Shown here in pieces: positions 16,769 through 25,269 of a stretch of DNA of 64,000 nucleotides (its first letter is position 1; each line of letters starts with the position of its first letter). The notes under the pieces are model-generated. The model ran no database searches and had not been told where the DNA came from. It saw only the letters and a program-made list of their open reading frames with translations. Made by a program: the position numbers and the translations under genes. Origin of the DNA: JALZKA01 sp963701205 (lineage in GTDB: Bacteria > Actinomycetota > Thermoleophilia > Solirubrobacterales > 70-9). The stretch lies in the NCBI GenBank assembly GCA_963701205.1, contig OY969575.1, positions 1,488,001 to 1,552,000 of the forward strand. Reading direction: 5' to 3'.

Positions 16769-18547
16769 ATGGCGGAGAAGATTGATCCCACATGGCTTGC
16801 GTACTCGTTCGACGTCGCGGCTGACTCGGATCGCCTGGACGCAGGGGTCGCAAGGATCGCGGCCCACTACGGGGAGCTCGTGCGCTACCCGCTGGCAACG
16901 CACCAGCGGGCGGGACCACACCGCGGCTTGGTCGTCCTGGCGGACGCAGAGCCGAATTGCGGATGGCGCCATTTTGAGGCCGAAGCTGACCTCGCGCTGG
17001 GGACGGCCTACGTGCCACCTGGCTGGGAGCGGCTGACGGGATCGCTGCCGATTGGAGTGGCGGGGATTCCGCTTGCGCGGGCAATCCTTTCCGATCCACT
17101 GCGCGCAGTGGCGGAGCTGCGCTCACCGATGGTCGCCGGGGCGCTCGACAAGGCCGCCGACCGCTTGGTTGTGGTCAACGATCCGATCGGCGCGGGCCGT
17201 CTATTTGAGACCACGCTCGCTCAAGGCAGGATCTGGTCGAACCGGGCGGCGGCCGGCAAGCTGTTTGCGGGCGCTCCGATCGAGCCTGATCGTGAGGGCT
17301 GGGAATTGCTGGCGGCGGTTGGTTGGTTCTGCGGGCCATTCACTCCGATCAAGGACGTTCGCAAGGTTGCGGCGGGCTCCGTGATCGAGGCCGGGGCGGA
17401 TGGGGTCTCGGTGCGCGAAAGCGACGTCATCGGTGGTCTGGTCGCAGGTGGCGACGATCTGGCCTCGATCTATGCCGAAGCGGCGTCGCAGGCGGTTGAC
17501 CAGGTTCGCTTCGCCGACTCGCTTTGGCGCGAGCGCCCGGTCATCCACCTCTCGGGTGGGCGCGATTCCCGGCTTGTCGCTGCGGCCGCGCTCAGCGCCG
17601 GGGTTGATGCCGTCTTTCGGACGTCCGACAACACGCCCGGCGAAGCGGATGTCGCCCGCCAGCTCGTGAGCGTTGCCCCGCGCCCGATGGAGCACGTCGT
17701 CGCTCACACCGAGGAAGGCGACGGGCCACAGACCCCGCTGCTTGACAGAACTCTGCGAAGTCAGCTCCTCCACGACGGGATGCGCCACGCCTCGAAGGCG
17801 CGGCGCGACGTGAACCTGCCGCGGTCCCGAGCGAGCCGAGCGACGCTGGCCGGGTGGGGAGGCGAGATCGCCCACGCCTTCTACTACCAGGACGCGCGCC
17901 AGCTGCGCAAGGTCCGTCGCAAGGGACGCGACCAGGTGATGACCCGCCTGCTCGAGTCATCGCGCAAAAAGCACGGCGCGGCGAGCGCCGCCGCCTACGA
18001 GCGCGCTCGCGTGGAGTTCGACTCGATCGTCGCCAAGGGCGAGGCCTTTGGCCTTGCCGGCCCCGACCTCCTCAATTGGTTTTACCTCGTCGAGCGGTTC
18101 GTGCACCGATTCGAGATCGGCGCCGACTCCCAGGGTGTCTCCGTCTATGCCACCCCTGGGTTCATCCGGCTGGCGTTTGCAATCAGCCCGGAAGAGCGGA
18201 TTTCGATGAGCGCGCACGCAGAGTTGACCGCGCGGCTCGTGCCGGAATGGAAGGACGTCCCGTTCTTCGTCCCGCAGCCAGGCCCCCGGCCGGCACTTCG
18301 GCGAGCGCGGCTGTGGGAGGCCCCCGGCGATGCCGAGGTGGTCGCTGCGCTGATCGCCGAGGGCGGCGCCTGGACCGAGCTGTTTCGGGAGGAGCGCATC
18401 AAGGAGATGTGGAAGGAGCTGCGATCGGGCGGCGGATTCGCCGACTGGGAGACGGTCTTTGAGCGGCTCGTGTTCCGGGCCGCCTTCGGGCGTTTCCAAG
18501 CGAGGATCGCTGAACGCTCGGCACTCGGCGAGCCTCTGTTTAGATAG
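16769..18547 (+). CDS. Asparagine-synthetase-like protein without the N-terminal Cys
   Basis: A 592-residue protein. The C-terminal half carries the ATP-pyrophosphatase loop HLSGGRDSRLVAAAALSAG (SGGxDS), which adenylates a carboxylate in the asparagine synthetase/beta-lactam synthetase group. The N-terminal 200 residues look like the class II glutamine amidotransferase fold (for example DRLVVVNDPIGAGRLFETTL) but begin MAEKIDPTWL rather than Met-Cys, so the catalytic cysteine needed to release ammonia is missing. It cannot be a normal glutamine-dependent asparagine synthetase. The next gene, a sulfotransferase, starts 7 bp later, so both may modify one metabolite or glycan. Function unknown. 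Confidence 0.7.
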   Translation: MAEKIDPTWLAYSFDVAADSDRLDAGVARIAAHYGELVRYPLATHQRAGPHRGLVVLADAEPNCGWRHFEAEADLALGTAYVPPGWERLTGSLPIGVAGIPLARAILSDPLRAVAELRSPMVAGALDKAADRLVVVNDPIGAGRLFETTLAQGRIWSNRAAAGKLFAGAPIEPDREGWELLAAVGWFCGPFTPIKDVRKVAAGSVIEAGADGVSVRESDVIGGLVAGGDDLASIYAEAASQAVDQVRFADSLWRERPVIHLSGGRDSRLVAAAALSAGVDAVFRTSDNTPGEADVARQLVSVAPRPMEHVVAHTEEGDGPQTPLLDRTLRSQLLHDGMRHASKARRDVNLPRSRASRATLAGWGGEIAHAFYYQDARQLRKVRRKGRDQVMTRLLESSRKKHGAASAAAYERARVEFDSIVAKGEAFGLAGPDLLNWFYLVERFVHRFEIGADSQGVSVYATPGFIRLAFAISPEERISMSAHAELTARLVPEWKDVPFFVPQPGPRPALRRARLWEAPGDAEVVAALIAEGGAWTELFREERIKEMWKELRSGGGFADWETVFERLVFRAAFGRFQARIAERSALGEPLFR

Positions 18548-18554
18548 GCGCCGG

Positions 18555-19544
18555 ATGTCCGCGGAGCCCGATCAGCTTGAGCTTGCGGGAAGGGCCCGAT
18601 CCGGCGGCCCGCCGCTTGCCGGCGCGCCGCCACTGGTCTTCGTCGGCGGAACCGGCCGCAGCGGGACGCATGTGATCGCAAACCTGTTGGCGCGGCATCC
18701 TCGCTACACCAGCGTGCCGCTTGAGTCGCGATTCCACGCGAAGCCACGGGGATTTCCCGACCTGCTTTCAGGCGAGGCGACGCTGGATCAGTTTCGGCGC
18801 AAGTTGCGCTCGTATTGGTGGCGCCGCGTTTCGGCCGGCCAGCCGATGCCCGCGCTCTTGCCTCAGCTTCCAATGGGCCGAAGGGTCAACGGCCTTTACA
18901 GGATCATGCCCCGCCGGCGCCTGACCACATCGCTTGGCCGGTTCGAGGCCGATTTCGATACCGATCCGGATGGGGCATGCCGGCAACTGTTCCTTGACCT
19001 GCTGTGGCCGCTGACAGAGGAAAACCAAAAACCCGGCCTCGTTGAGATGACCACTGACAACCTGATGCAGGCCGGGACGCTCGGGCGATTGTTCCCCGAG
19101 GCGAGGTTCATCCTGACGGTGCGCGACGGTCGCGACGCGGGCGCGTCCAAGGTTGATCGGCGCCAGCGCTCCCATCATCCGACGGACGTCTTCACGGGGG
19201 TGGATTGGTGGCTCGAACGGATGCGCCGGGTCGAACGGGGCCTTCGCGAAATTGACCCTGATCGGGTGCTGCTCGTTGGGCTCGACTCGTTCGTTGGCGA
19301 GGAGCGTGAATCCGTCTATACCAGCGTGATTGATTTTCTGGCGATCCCCGACAAGCCGAAGATGCGGGCGTTCTTCAATCGCGAGATGAATCCCAAGAAG
19401 GCTCACCGGCACCGCTGGCTCGACGGAATCTCCGCGGCGGACGCGACGGCCCTCGGTCGCCACTACGAGCAGGCGCTCGTGGCGCTTGAGTCCGAGGACT
19501 CGCGGTGCGCGCCGCTCCTGCGGCAGGCGCTCGCGCAAGACTGA
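18555..19544 (+). CDS. Sulfotransferase family protein
   Basis: A 329-residue PAPS-dependent sulfotransferase. The 5'-phosphosulfate loop is visible as VFVGGTGRSGTHVIANLLARH, with the following Arg/Phe segment VPLESRFHAKP. The 3'-phosphate site appears as ILTVRDGRDAGASKVDRR. The ATG at 18555 is 7 bp after the asparagine-synthetase-like gene; an upstream frame extension overlaps that gene and is rejected. It resembles the sulfotransferase at 52765-53622 (same loop and same SRF/ARFH segment), so the organism has a small family acting on unknown acceptors, likely glycans or lipids. Confidence 0.82.
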   Translation: MSAEPDQLELAGRARSGGPPLAGAPPLVFVGGTGRSGTHVIANLLARHPRYTSVPLESRFHAKPRGFPDLLSGEATLDQFRRKLRSYWWRRVSAGQPMPALLPQLPMGRRVNGLYRIMPRRRLTTSLGRFEADFDTDPDGACRQLFLDLLWPLTEENQKPGLVEMTTDNLMQAGTLGRLFPEARFILTVRDGRDAGASKVDRRQRSHHPTDVFTGVDWWLERMRRVERGLREIDPDRVLLVGLDSFVGEERESVYTSVIDFLAIPDKPKMRAFFNREMNPKKAHRHRWLDGISAADATALGRHYEQALVALESEDSRCAPLLRQALAQD

Positions 19545-19583
19545 GTCCGGGGTCGTTGCGCGCTCGGCGTCGCTCGGCGTCGG

Positions 19584-20351
19584 CTACCGGGGCGGCATGC
19601 GCAACGCGCCGTCGAGCCGGATTGTCTCGCCGTTCAGCATGGGGTTCTCGACAATTTGCTGGGCCAGCTGTCCGTATTCGGCCGGGTCGCCCAGCCGCTG
19701 CGGAAACGGGACGCCGTCGCCAAGCGCTTTGCGCGCCTCCTCGGGCAAGGCTGCGAGCAGTGGGGTATCGAACAGGCCCGGGGCGATTGTGTTGACCCGA
19801 ATGCCCAGGGTGGCCAAATCGCGCGCGGCAGGCAGGGTCATCCCCACGATGCCGCCCTTGGACGCCGAGTAGGAGATTTGCCCGATCTGCCCGTCAAAGG
19901 CTGCGATCGAAGCGGTGTTGATCGCCACCCCGCGCTCGCCGCCGCCGTCGGGCTCGTTTGTCGCCATCGCCGTCGCCGCCAGCCGTAGGACGTTGAAGGT
20001 GCCGATCAGATTCACCTTGATCACGGTTTGGAAGGCGTCGAAGTCGTGGGGGCCGTGCTTTGAGGTGGTGCGCTGTGCCCAGCCGATTCCTGCGCAACAG
20101 ACGGAGATGCGCAGGCCACCCTCTGCTGCTGCCGCAAGATCCACCGCGGCCTGCACCTGATCGGATTCGGTCACGTCGGCGGCAACGAACCGCGCGTTGT
20201 CGCCCAATTCTGTCGCCAGGCCCTCACCCTTGTCGGCGTTCAGGTCGGCGATCACCACCGCCGCGCCAGCCGCATGCAGCCGCCGTGTCGTCGCCTCACC
20301 CAGCCCGGAGGCCCCGCCACTGATCAGCGCGCTCGCGCCTTCGATCTTCAT
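19584..20351 (-). CDS. HSD10-type SDR (3-hydroxyacyl-CoA dehydrogenase-like)
   Basis: A 255-residue SDR. The cofactor motif is ISGGASGLGEATTRRLHAAG, followed by INTASIAAFDGQIGQISYSASKGG with Ser, Tyr and Lys. The C-terminus, APGLFDTPLLAALPEEAR and GETIRLDGALRMPPR, is characteristic of the 17-beta-HSD type 10/3-hydroxy-2-methylbutyryl-CoA dehydrogenase group, which oxidises 3-hydroxyacyl-CoA in beta-oxidation and isoleucine breakdown. The frame extends upstream to 20426, but a -10-like TAGAGT ends 8 nt before the ATG at 20351, so I chose that start. Confidence 0.87.
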   Translation of the reverse strand: MKIEGASALISGGASGLGEATTRRLHAAGAAVVIADLNADKGEGLATELGDNARFVAADVTESDQVQAAVDLAAAAEGGLRISVCCAGIGWAQRTTSKHGPHDFDAFQTVIKVNLIGTFNVLRLAATAMATNEPDGGGERGVAINTASIAAFDGQIGQISYSASKGGIVGMTLPAARDLATLGIRVNTIAPGLFDTPLLAALPEEARKALGDGVPFPQRLGDPAEYGQLAQQIVENPMLNGETIRLDGALRMPPR

Positions 20352-20359
20352 GGCGTGGC

Positions 20360-20365
20360 ACTCTA
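20360..20365 (-). promoter_or_regulatory. -10-like TAGAGT before the HSD10-type SDR (leaderless)
   Basis: On the minus strand TAGAGT is followed by eight bases and the ATG at 20351. It decides the start over the longer upstream frame. Confidence 0.45.
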
Positions 20366-20429
20366 GATGCTCGAATCGGCTGATCCGCCCGTCGTCCGGG
20401 CTACGTAACGAATCGTTGAACGCCAATAC

Positions 20430-21644
20430 TTGGAATCCACAATTTCACAGTCCGCCACCCAATCTCCGCCCAGGGAACTGATCGCCCGGCGCCTCGACGC
20501 GGCCCGGGAGCGGACGCTGACGCTGATCAAGCCGCTGACCGACGATCAGCTCAACCGCGTCTACAGCCCGATTCTCAGCCCGCTCGCTTGGGATCTGGGC
20601 CATATCGCGAACTTCGAGGAACTCTGGCTGGTGCAGACGATCGGCGACCGCGAGCCGATGCGCGGCGAGCTTGGCCGCTTCTATGACGCAATCGAGAATC
20701 CACGGGCGATCCGCAACGAGCTGCCGATCCTCCGCGGCGACGAGCTGCGGACGTACATGGCCGAGGTTCGCGAACGGACCCTGGACGTCCTCGAATCGGT
20801 GGACCTCGCAAGCGGCGATCGCCTGCTTGCGGACGGCTTTGTCTATGAGTTGGTCCTCGCTCACGAACACCAGCACAACGAGACGATGCTGCAGCTCATC
20901 CAGATGACCGAGGATTACACGCCCGCCGCCGCAAAACCGCGCCCGCCGGTGACCGACGGTCCAGCCATGGTCGCGGTTGCCGGTGGCGCCGTTCAGATCG
21001 GCGCCGGATCCGACGGCTTTGCCTACGACAACGAGCGCCCGGCGCACGTCGTTGAAGTCGCACCGTTTGCGATCGACCGCGTTCCGGTGACCAACGGAGA
21101 CTTCGCCGAGTTCATGGCCGAAACCGGAGCCCGGCCACCGCTCTACTGGGAGCCCGATGGCGAGGGAGGGTGGATTCGTACGGCCATGGGGCATTCCCGG
21201 CCGGTCGAGGCAGACCATCCCGTCGTCCACGTCGATCTGCCCGCGGCAGAGGCCTTCGCGCAGTGGGCCGGGAAGCGGCTGCCAACCGAGTTCGAGTGGG
21301 AAGCGGCAGCCCGGGGCGCAGACCCAGCCCACGCGAACCTGGACCACGTGGCATCCGGGACGACGCCCGCCGGATCGCATTCAGGCGGGGCATCCGATGC
21401 TGGCGCCATCCAGATGCTTGGCGATGTCTGGGAGTGGACCACAAGTGAGCTGCGGGCCTATCCGGGGTTCGAGGCCTTTCCCTACCCCGAGTACTCCGAG
21501 GTCTTCTTTGACACCGGCCTCTACGTCCTGCGCGGCGGCTCATGGGCCACCGGCCGCGACGTGATCCGGACGAGCTTTCGCAATTGGGACCTGCCCGAGC
21601 GTCGCCAGATCTTCAGCGGCATCCGCTGCGCGAGGGACGCGTGA
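20430..21644 (+). CDS. egtB: Ergothioneine biosynthesis sulfoxide synthase EgtB
   Basis: A 404-residue non-haem iron enzyme that joins hercynine to a thiol donor (gamma-glutamylcysteine or cysteine) using oxygen. The N-terminal DinB-like helical domain supplies iron ligands: WDLGHIANFEELWL and LAHEHQHNETMLQL. The C-terminal formylglycine-generating-enzyme-like domain shows HVDLPAAEAFAQWAGKRLP and EFEWEAAARG. The TTG at 20430 is the first in-frame start; a slightly later start is possible because residues 1-12 are not conserved-looking. Its stop overlaps the next gene (GTGA). No egtA, egtC or egtE is nearby, leaving the thiol donor open. Confidence 0.92.
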   Translation: MESTISQSATQSPPRELIARRLDAARERTLTLIKPLTDDQLNRVYSPILSPLAWDLGHIANFEELWLVQTIGDREPMRGELGRFYDAIENPRAIRNELPILRGDELRTYMAEVRERTLDVLESVDLASGDRLLADGFVYELVLAHEHQHNETMLQLIQMTEDYTPAAAKPRPPVTDGPAMVAVAGGAVQIGAGSDGFAYDNERPAHVVEVAPFAIDRVPVTNGDFAEFMAETGARPPLYWEPDGEGGWIRTAMGHSRPVEADHPVVHVDLPAAEAFAQWAGKRLPTEFEWEAAARGADPAHANLDHVASGTTPAGSHSGGASDAGAIQMLGDVWEWTTSELRAYPGFEAFPYPEYSEVFFDTGLYVLRGGSWATGRDVIRTSFRNWDLPERRQIFSGIRCARDA

Positions 21645-22636
21645 TCCCGCCCGCCGCGCCGATCGCCGGATCGGTCCAGGTTGACGTTCACCTGCCGCCG
21701 GGCGGCCCCCTGTCCGGGATGGCCGCTGACGTGAGGATCGGCCTGACCAAACCGTTCAAGGAGCTGGCGCCCAGATACTTCTACGACGAGCGCGGATCCG
21801 AGCTGTTCGAGCAGATCACGGAGACCGAGGAGTACTACCCGACCCGGTCAGAGCGCGCCATCCTGGAAGCGGATGCGGGCGCGATCGTGGCGGCGGCAGG
21901 ACACCCAGCGACCCTTATTGAGCTCGGCTCGGGGTCGGCGGCAAAGACCAGGGTCCTGTTGGACGCGATGCGCGACGCCGGCTGCCTCGCGGCCTACGCG
22001 CCGGTCGATATCAGCGAGGAGATCACCCGCGAGACGGCGGCCGCGGTCGCTTCGGAGTACGGCATCAATGTGCACGGCCTGGTTTGCGACTTCGAGCGCG
22101 ACCTGGAGCGCATTCCGCTTGCAGGGCCGCGGATGATCGCGCTCCTAGGTGGAACGGTCGGCAACTTTGAGCCGCAGCAGCGAGCCAGCTTCCTGGCCAG
22201 GGTCGCCAACCTCCTGGGGCCCGATGACCACTTCCTGCTCGGCACGGACCTGATCAAGGATCGGCCGACGCTGGAGCTTGCCTACAACGATCGTGCCGGC
22301 GTCACCGCGGCATTCAACAAGAACGTGCTCGCCGTCCTGAACGAGCGCCTGGGCGCCGACTTCGACCTGAGCGCCTTCGAACACGTCGCGTTTTGGGATG
22401 AGGAGAACCTGTTCATGGACATCCGGCTGCGATCGCTGCGCCGGCAATTGGTCCAGATCCCCGGGTTGGAGATGACCGTCGCATTCGAGCGCGGCGAGGA
22501 GATGCGGACGGAGATCTCGACGAAGTTCGCCCGCGAGGGTCTCGCTGGGATCTACCGCGAGGCGGCCCTTGAGCTGACAGATTGGTGGACGGACCCGCAG
22601 GGGTTGTTCGGGCTCTCGCTTGCCAGCCCGGGGTAA
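21641..22636 (+). CDS. egtD: L-histidine N-alpha-trimethyltransferase EgtD
   Basis: A 331-residue SAM-dependent methyltransferase that makes hercynine from histidine. The SAM site is visible as TLIELGSGSAAKTRVLLDAM, followed by PVDISEEITRETA and IALLGGTVGNFEP, all EgtD hallmarks. The N-terminal YFYDERGSELFEQITETEEY is the typical substrate-lid region. The GTG at 21641 overlaps the egtB stop as GTGA. With egtB this gives the two core steps of ergothioneine synthesis, an antioxidant common in actinobacteria. It is convergent with the next gene, 13 bp away. Confidence 0.93.
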   Translation: MIPPAAPIAGSVQVDVHLPPGGPLSGMAADVRIGLTKPFKELAPRYFYDERGSELFEQITETEEYYPTRSERAILEADAGAIVAAAGHPATLIELGSGSAAKTRVLLDAMRDAGCLAAYAPVDISEEITRETAAAVASEYGINVHGLVCDFERDLERIPLAGPRMIALLGGTVGNFEPQQRASFLARVANLLGPDDHFLLGTDLIKDRPTLELAYNDRAGVTAAFNKNVLAVLNERLGADFDLSAFEHVAFWDEENLFMDIRLRSLRRQLVQIPGLEMTVAFERGEEMRTEISTKFAREGLAGIYREAALELTDWWTDPQGLFGLSLASPG

Positions 22637-22649
22637 CAAGCGGAGCGGG

Positions 22650-23582
22650 CTAACCCGGCCGCAGGGCTTCGATCAGGTCACCGACTTTGTCCGGTGTGGT
22701 GATCGGGGTCAGGATCGGAAGCGTGATTCCGCCCGCGACGAACTCACCCAGACGCTCTTGCATCTGGTCCGGGGTGCCGAAGATGAACATCTGCTCGATC
22801 AGCTCCCACGGCGCCTTGGTCGCCGCGGCCTGGCGGTCGCCGGCCTGCCAGGCCGAGACCATCTCGTCGATCGCCGCGCCGTGTCCGAGCCAGCGATAGA
22901 ACTTCTCGTAGACCGGCACCGTTATGTAGGACGAGAACATGAAGCGCGCAATCGGCTCGACCTGGTCGCGTTCGCCGGGGATGCAGAAGAAGCGGCAGAG
23001 CAGTTCAAAGTCCGGCGCTGCGCCCTCGATCCCCGCGACGACTTGGGGGAGGCCCGACAGCGGCAAAAAGTTGGTGAAGGCGCCGTCGGCCTTGTCCACG
23101 GCAAGCCGCAGCATGCGCCCGCGCAGCGCCGCAAGGACGATCGGGATCGGCTCCGCAGGGCCAGCTTCCAGTTTGAAGCCCCCGGGCGCACGCTCGCCGG
23201 CGAGCGCGACCCGCAGGTAGTCAACGGTCTCTTCGACCTTCGAGTAGGGCTTTTCAAACGGGATTCCGTTCCAGCCCTCAACGATGCGGTCCGACGATGC
23301 GCCGATTCCGAGCACGAAGCGCCCACCGGAGGCATCGGCCATCGCAGCGGCCTGCTGGGCGAGCAGGGCGGGACCGCGCTGAAACACGCCGACGACCCCG
23401 GTCCCAACCCGTACGGCGTCGGTTTGGGCCGCCGCGAAGGCAAGTGGCGTAAAGCCGTCCGGGCCGTTGGTCTCGCCTGACCAAAGGTCGGTGTAGCCGG
23501 CGGCCTCGGCGCGTTGCACAAGGTCACGATGCGCGGCGAGGGGCGTCATTGGCAGCGGCAATGTCAGGCCCCAGCGACTCAC
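22650..23582 (-). CDS. LLM-class F420-dependent oxidoreductase
   Basis: A 310-residue luciferase-like protein starting RWGLTLPLPMTPLAAHRD, with AGYTDLWSGETNGPD, VRVGTGVVGVFQRGPALLAQ and DASGGRFVLGIGASSD, typical of the F420-dependent branch. The product diverges clearly from the LLM protein at 6845-7912, with a shorter C-terminal half. The GTG start at 23582 has a -10-like TAGGTT 7 nt upstream, so the mRNA is probably leaderless. It stands alone, convergent with egtD and divergent from a membrane protein. Substrate unknown. Confidence 0.87.
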   Translation of the reverse strand: MSRWGLTLPLPMTPLAAHRDLVQRAEAAGYTDLWSGETNGPDGFTPLAFAAAQTDAVRVGTGVVGVFQRGPALLAQQAAAMADASGGRFVLGIGASSDRIVEGWNGIPFEKPYSKVEETVDYLRVALAGERAPGGFKLEAGPAEPIPIVLAALRGRMLRLAVDKADGAFTNFLPLSGLPQVVAGIEGAAPDFELLCRFFCIPGERDQVEPIARFMFSSYITVPVYEKFYRWLGHGAAIDEMVSAWQAGDRQAAATKAPWELIEQMFIFGTPDQMQERLGEFVAGGITLPILTPITTPDKVGDLIEALRPG

Positions 23583-23589
23583 GCAGCAG

Positions 23590-23595
23590 AACCTA
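23590..23595 (-). promoter_or_regulatory. -10-like TAGGTT before the second F420-type oxidoreductase (leaderless)
   Basis: On the minus strand TAGGTT is followed by seven bases and then the GTG start at 23582. Confidence 0.45.
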
Positions 23596-23660
23596 TCCGT
23601 TCGAGCGCGGGTTGCCGGTGGCGGCCAAGGGCATCTGTCGTATAGGCTCGCGCCCGAGTT

Positions 23661-24155
23661 ATGGATTTTTCACGCTTGGACGGAAACAGGACCTTGGCCG
23701 GCATCGTCGCGTCGGTGCTGCTCCTCGTCAGCATCCTGTTCTTGCCCTGGTTCAGCCTGACCGAGGTTCCCGAGCGCGGCGTCCAGAACGCCTGGGTCTG
23801 TGGCGTCGGGGATCACAGCTGTACAGCCTGGGAGACGTTTCCGATCTTGCGCTGGCTCATGATCTTGCTCGCGCTCGCGCCCGCAATCCTCGGCTACATC
23901 CTGATCCGCGGCCACAAGCTCTCCTACCCGCCGGGCGAGATCACGATGCTTGCGGGCTTCGCCGGCGTCGTTTTGATCGGCTACAACGGCATCCTCTTCA
24001 AGCCTGAACCCGAGGATGGGGTGGTGTTCGGCACCGGCCTTGAGATCGGTTACTTCGTCGCGGTCGCCGCCTCGCTGACAATCGGCATGATCGGGTTCAT
24101 GCGCTCGATGGACTCCGGCGGCAAGCAGCAGCGCAAAGCCCCGGGCACCGTCTAG
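23661..24155 (+). CDS. Four-helix membrane protein of unknown function
   Basis: A 164-residue protein with four predicted membrane helices: LAGIVASVLLLVSILFLPWF, LRWLMILLALAPAILGYILI, EITMLAGFAGVVLIGYNGIL and VAVAASLTIGMIGFMRS. The first extracytoplasmic loop has two cysteines (VCGVGDHSC) that may form a disulfide. The C-terminus is basic and cytosolic. A TATAGGCT lies 12-19 nt upstream of the ATG, giving a very short leader. I do not recognise a named family; such proteins are common in actinobacteria. Confidence 0.72.
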   Translation: MDFSRLDGNRTLAGIVASVLLLVSILFLPWFSLTEVPERGVQNAWVCGVGDHSCTAWETFPILRWLMILLALAPAILGYILIRGHKLSYPPGEITMLAGFAGVVLIGYNGILFKPEPEDGVVFGTGLEIGYFVAVAASLTIGMIGFMRSMDSGGKQQRKAPGTV

Positions 24156-24236
24156 GGCGACCTCACTGCAGGAGGCCTCGGCTCAGGGTTCGTTGCCGGG
24201 GAGCCATGCCCGTGGTGCGGGCCCCTCGCCGCCCGA

Positions 24237-24242
24237 TAGCCT
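24237..24242 (+). promoter_or_regulatory. -10-like TAGCCT before glpX
   Basis: TAGCCT ends 10 nt before the ATG at 24253, giving a leader of about 3 nt. It supports ATG 24253 over the TTG at 24193. Confidence 0.4.
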
Positions 24243-24252
24243 GCCTGCCCTA

Positions 24253-25269
24253 ATGGGAGTCATCAGCCATGACCTGCGGGATTCGACCAAGCCCGACCGC
24301 AACCTCGCGCTTGAACTCGTCCGTGTGACTGAGGCCGCCGCGCTCGCCGCCGCCCGCTGGGTGGGGCGCGGGGACAAGGAGGCTGCCGATCAGGCGGCCG
24401 TTGACGCGATGCGACTGCTGCTTGACACCGTGCCGATGGATGGCGTCGTCGTTATCGGCGAGGGCGAGAAGGACGAGGCACCGATGCTCTACAACGGTGA
24501 GCGCATCGGGGACGGCAGTCCGCCCGAGGTGGACATCGCCGTGGACCCACTTGAGGGCACGACTCTCTGCGCCCGGGGGATGCCGTCGGCGCTGGCGGTA
24601 ATCGCCCTTGCCGAGCGCGGCACGATGTTTGACCCCGGCCCGTGTGTCTACATGGAGAAGCTCGCCGGCGGCCCGTCGGTTGCCGACCTGCTTTCGCTCG
24701 ACGAGCCGTTGGTCGATGTGATCGCCAAGGTGGCCGATCGCAAAGGCGTCGAACCGTCGGGCGTCACGGTGATCATGCTTGACCGCGAACGGCACGCCGA
24801 GCGCGTCGCCGAGATCCGCGAGGTTGGCGCCCGAATCCGATTCATCTCCGATGGCGATGTCTCCGCAGCTCTGTTTGCGGTTCGCAAGGGAGCGGGAGTC
24901 GATCTCCTCTGGGGGATCGGTGGCACGCCGGAGGGAGTTATCTCGGCCGCAGCGATCAAGTGCCTCGGTGGGCAGATGTTGGGCCGGCTCTGGCCTCGCG
25001 ACGACGCCGAGCGCAAAGCGGCGCTTGATGCCGGCTACGACCTTGACGAGGTCCTCGACGTCGATCGGCTCGTATCGGGAAACGACGTCTTCTTCGCCGC
25101 CACCGGTGTTACCGATGGTGAGCTGCTCCAGGGCGTCCGCACCCCGGAGCCCGGTGTAGCAACGACCGAGTCGCTGGTCACGCGGTCGCGATCGAACACG
25201 GTCAGGGTTGTGCAGGCCCAGCACGACCAGGCCAAGCTTCGTGAGATCACCGGTGGCCGCTACGGCTGA
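24253..25269 (+). CDS. glpX: Class II fructose-1,6-bisphosphatase
   Basis: A 338-residue GlpX-type phosphatase that removes the 1-phosphate of fructose-1,6-bisphosphate in gluconeogenesis. Family motifs include DRNLALELVRVTEAAALAAA, VVIGEGEKDEAPMLYNGE and the metal-binding DIAVDPLEGTTLCARG, followed by IGGTPEGVISAAAIKCLGG. The open frame begins at a TTG at 24193, but the ATG at 24253 matches the family N-terminus and has TAGCCT just upstream. It is the usual actinobacterial fructose bisphosphatase. The last 17 bases overlap the start of the next gene. Opposite in flux to the pyruvate kinase at the window start. Confidence 0.93.
   Translation: MGVISHDLRDSTKPDRNLALELVRVTEAAALAAARWVGRGDKEAADQAAVDAMRLLLDTVPMDGVVVIGEGEKDEAPMLYNGERIGDGSPPEVDIAVDPLEGTTLCARGMPSALAVIALAERGTMFDPGPCVYMEKLAGGPSVADLLSLDEPLVDVIAKVADRKGVEPSGVTVIMLDRERHAERVAEIREVGARIRFISDGDVSAALFAVRKGAGVDLLWGIGGTPEGVISAAAIKCLGGQMLGRLWPRDDAERKAALDAGYDLDEVLDVDRLVSGNDVFFAATGVTDGELLQGVRTPEPGVATTESLVTRSRSNTVRVVQAQHDQAKLREITGGRYG

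Noticed and set aside
22620..23480. Plus-strand open frame of 286 codons
   Set aside because: It is antisense to the F420-type oxidoreductase and has no domain or ribosome-binding site of its own.
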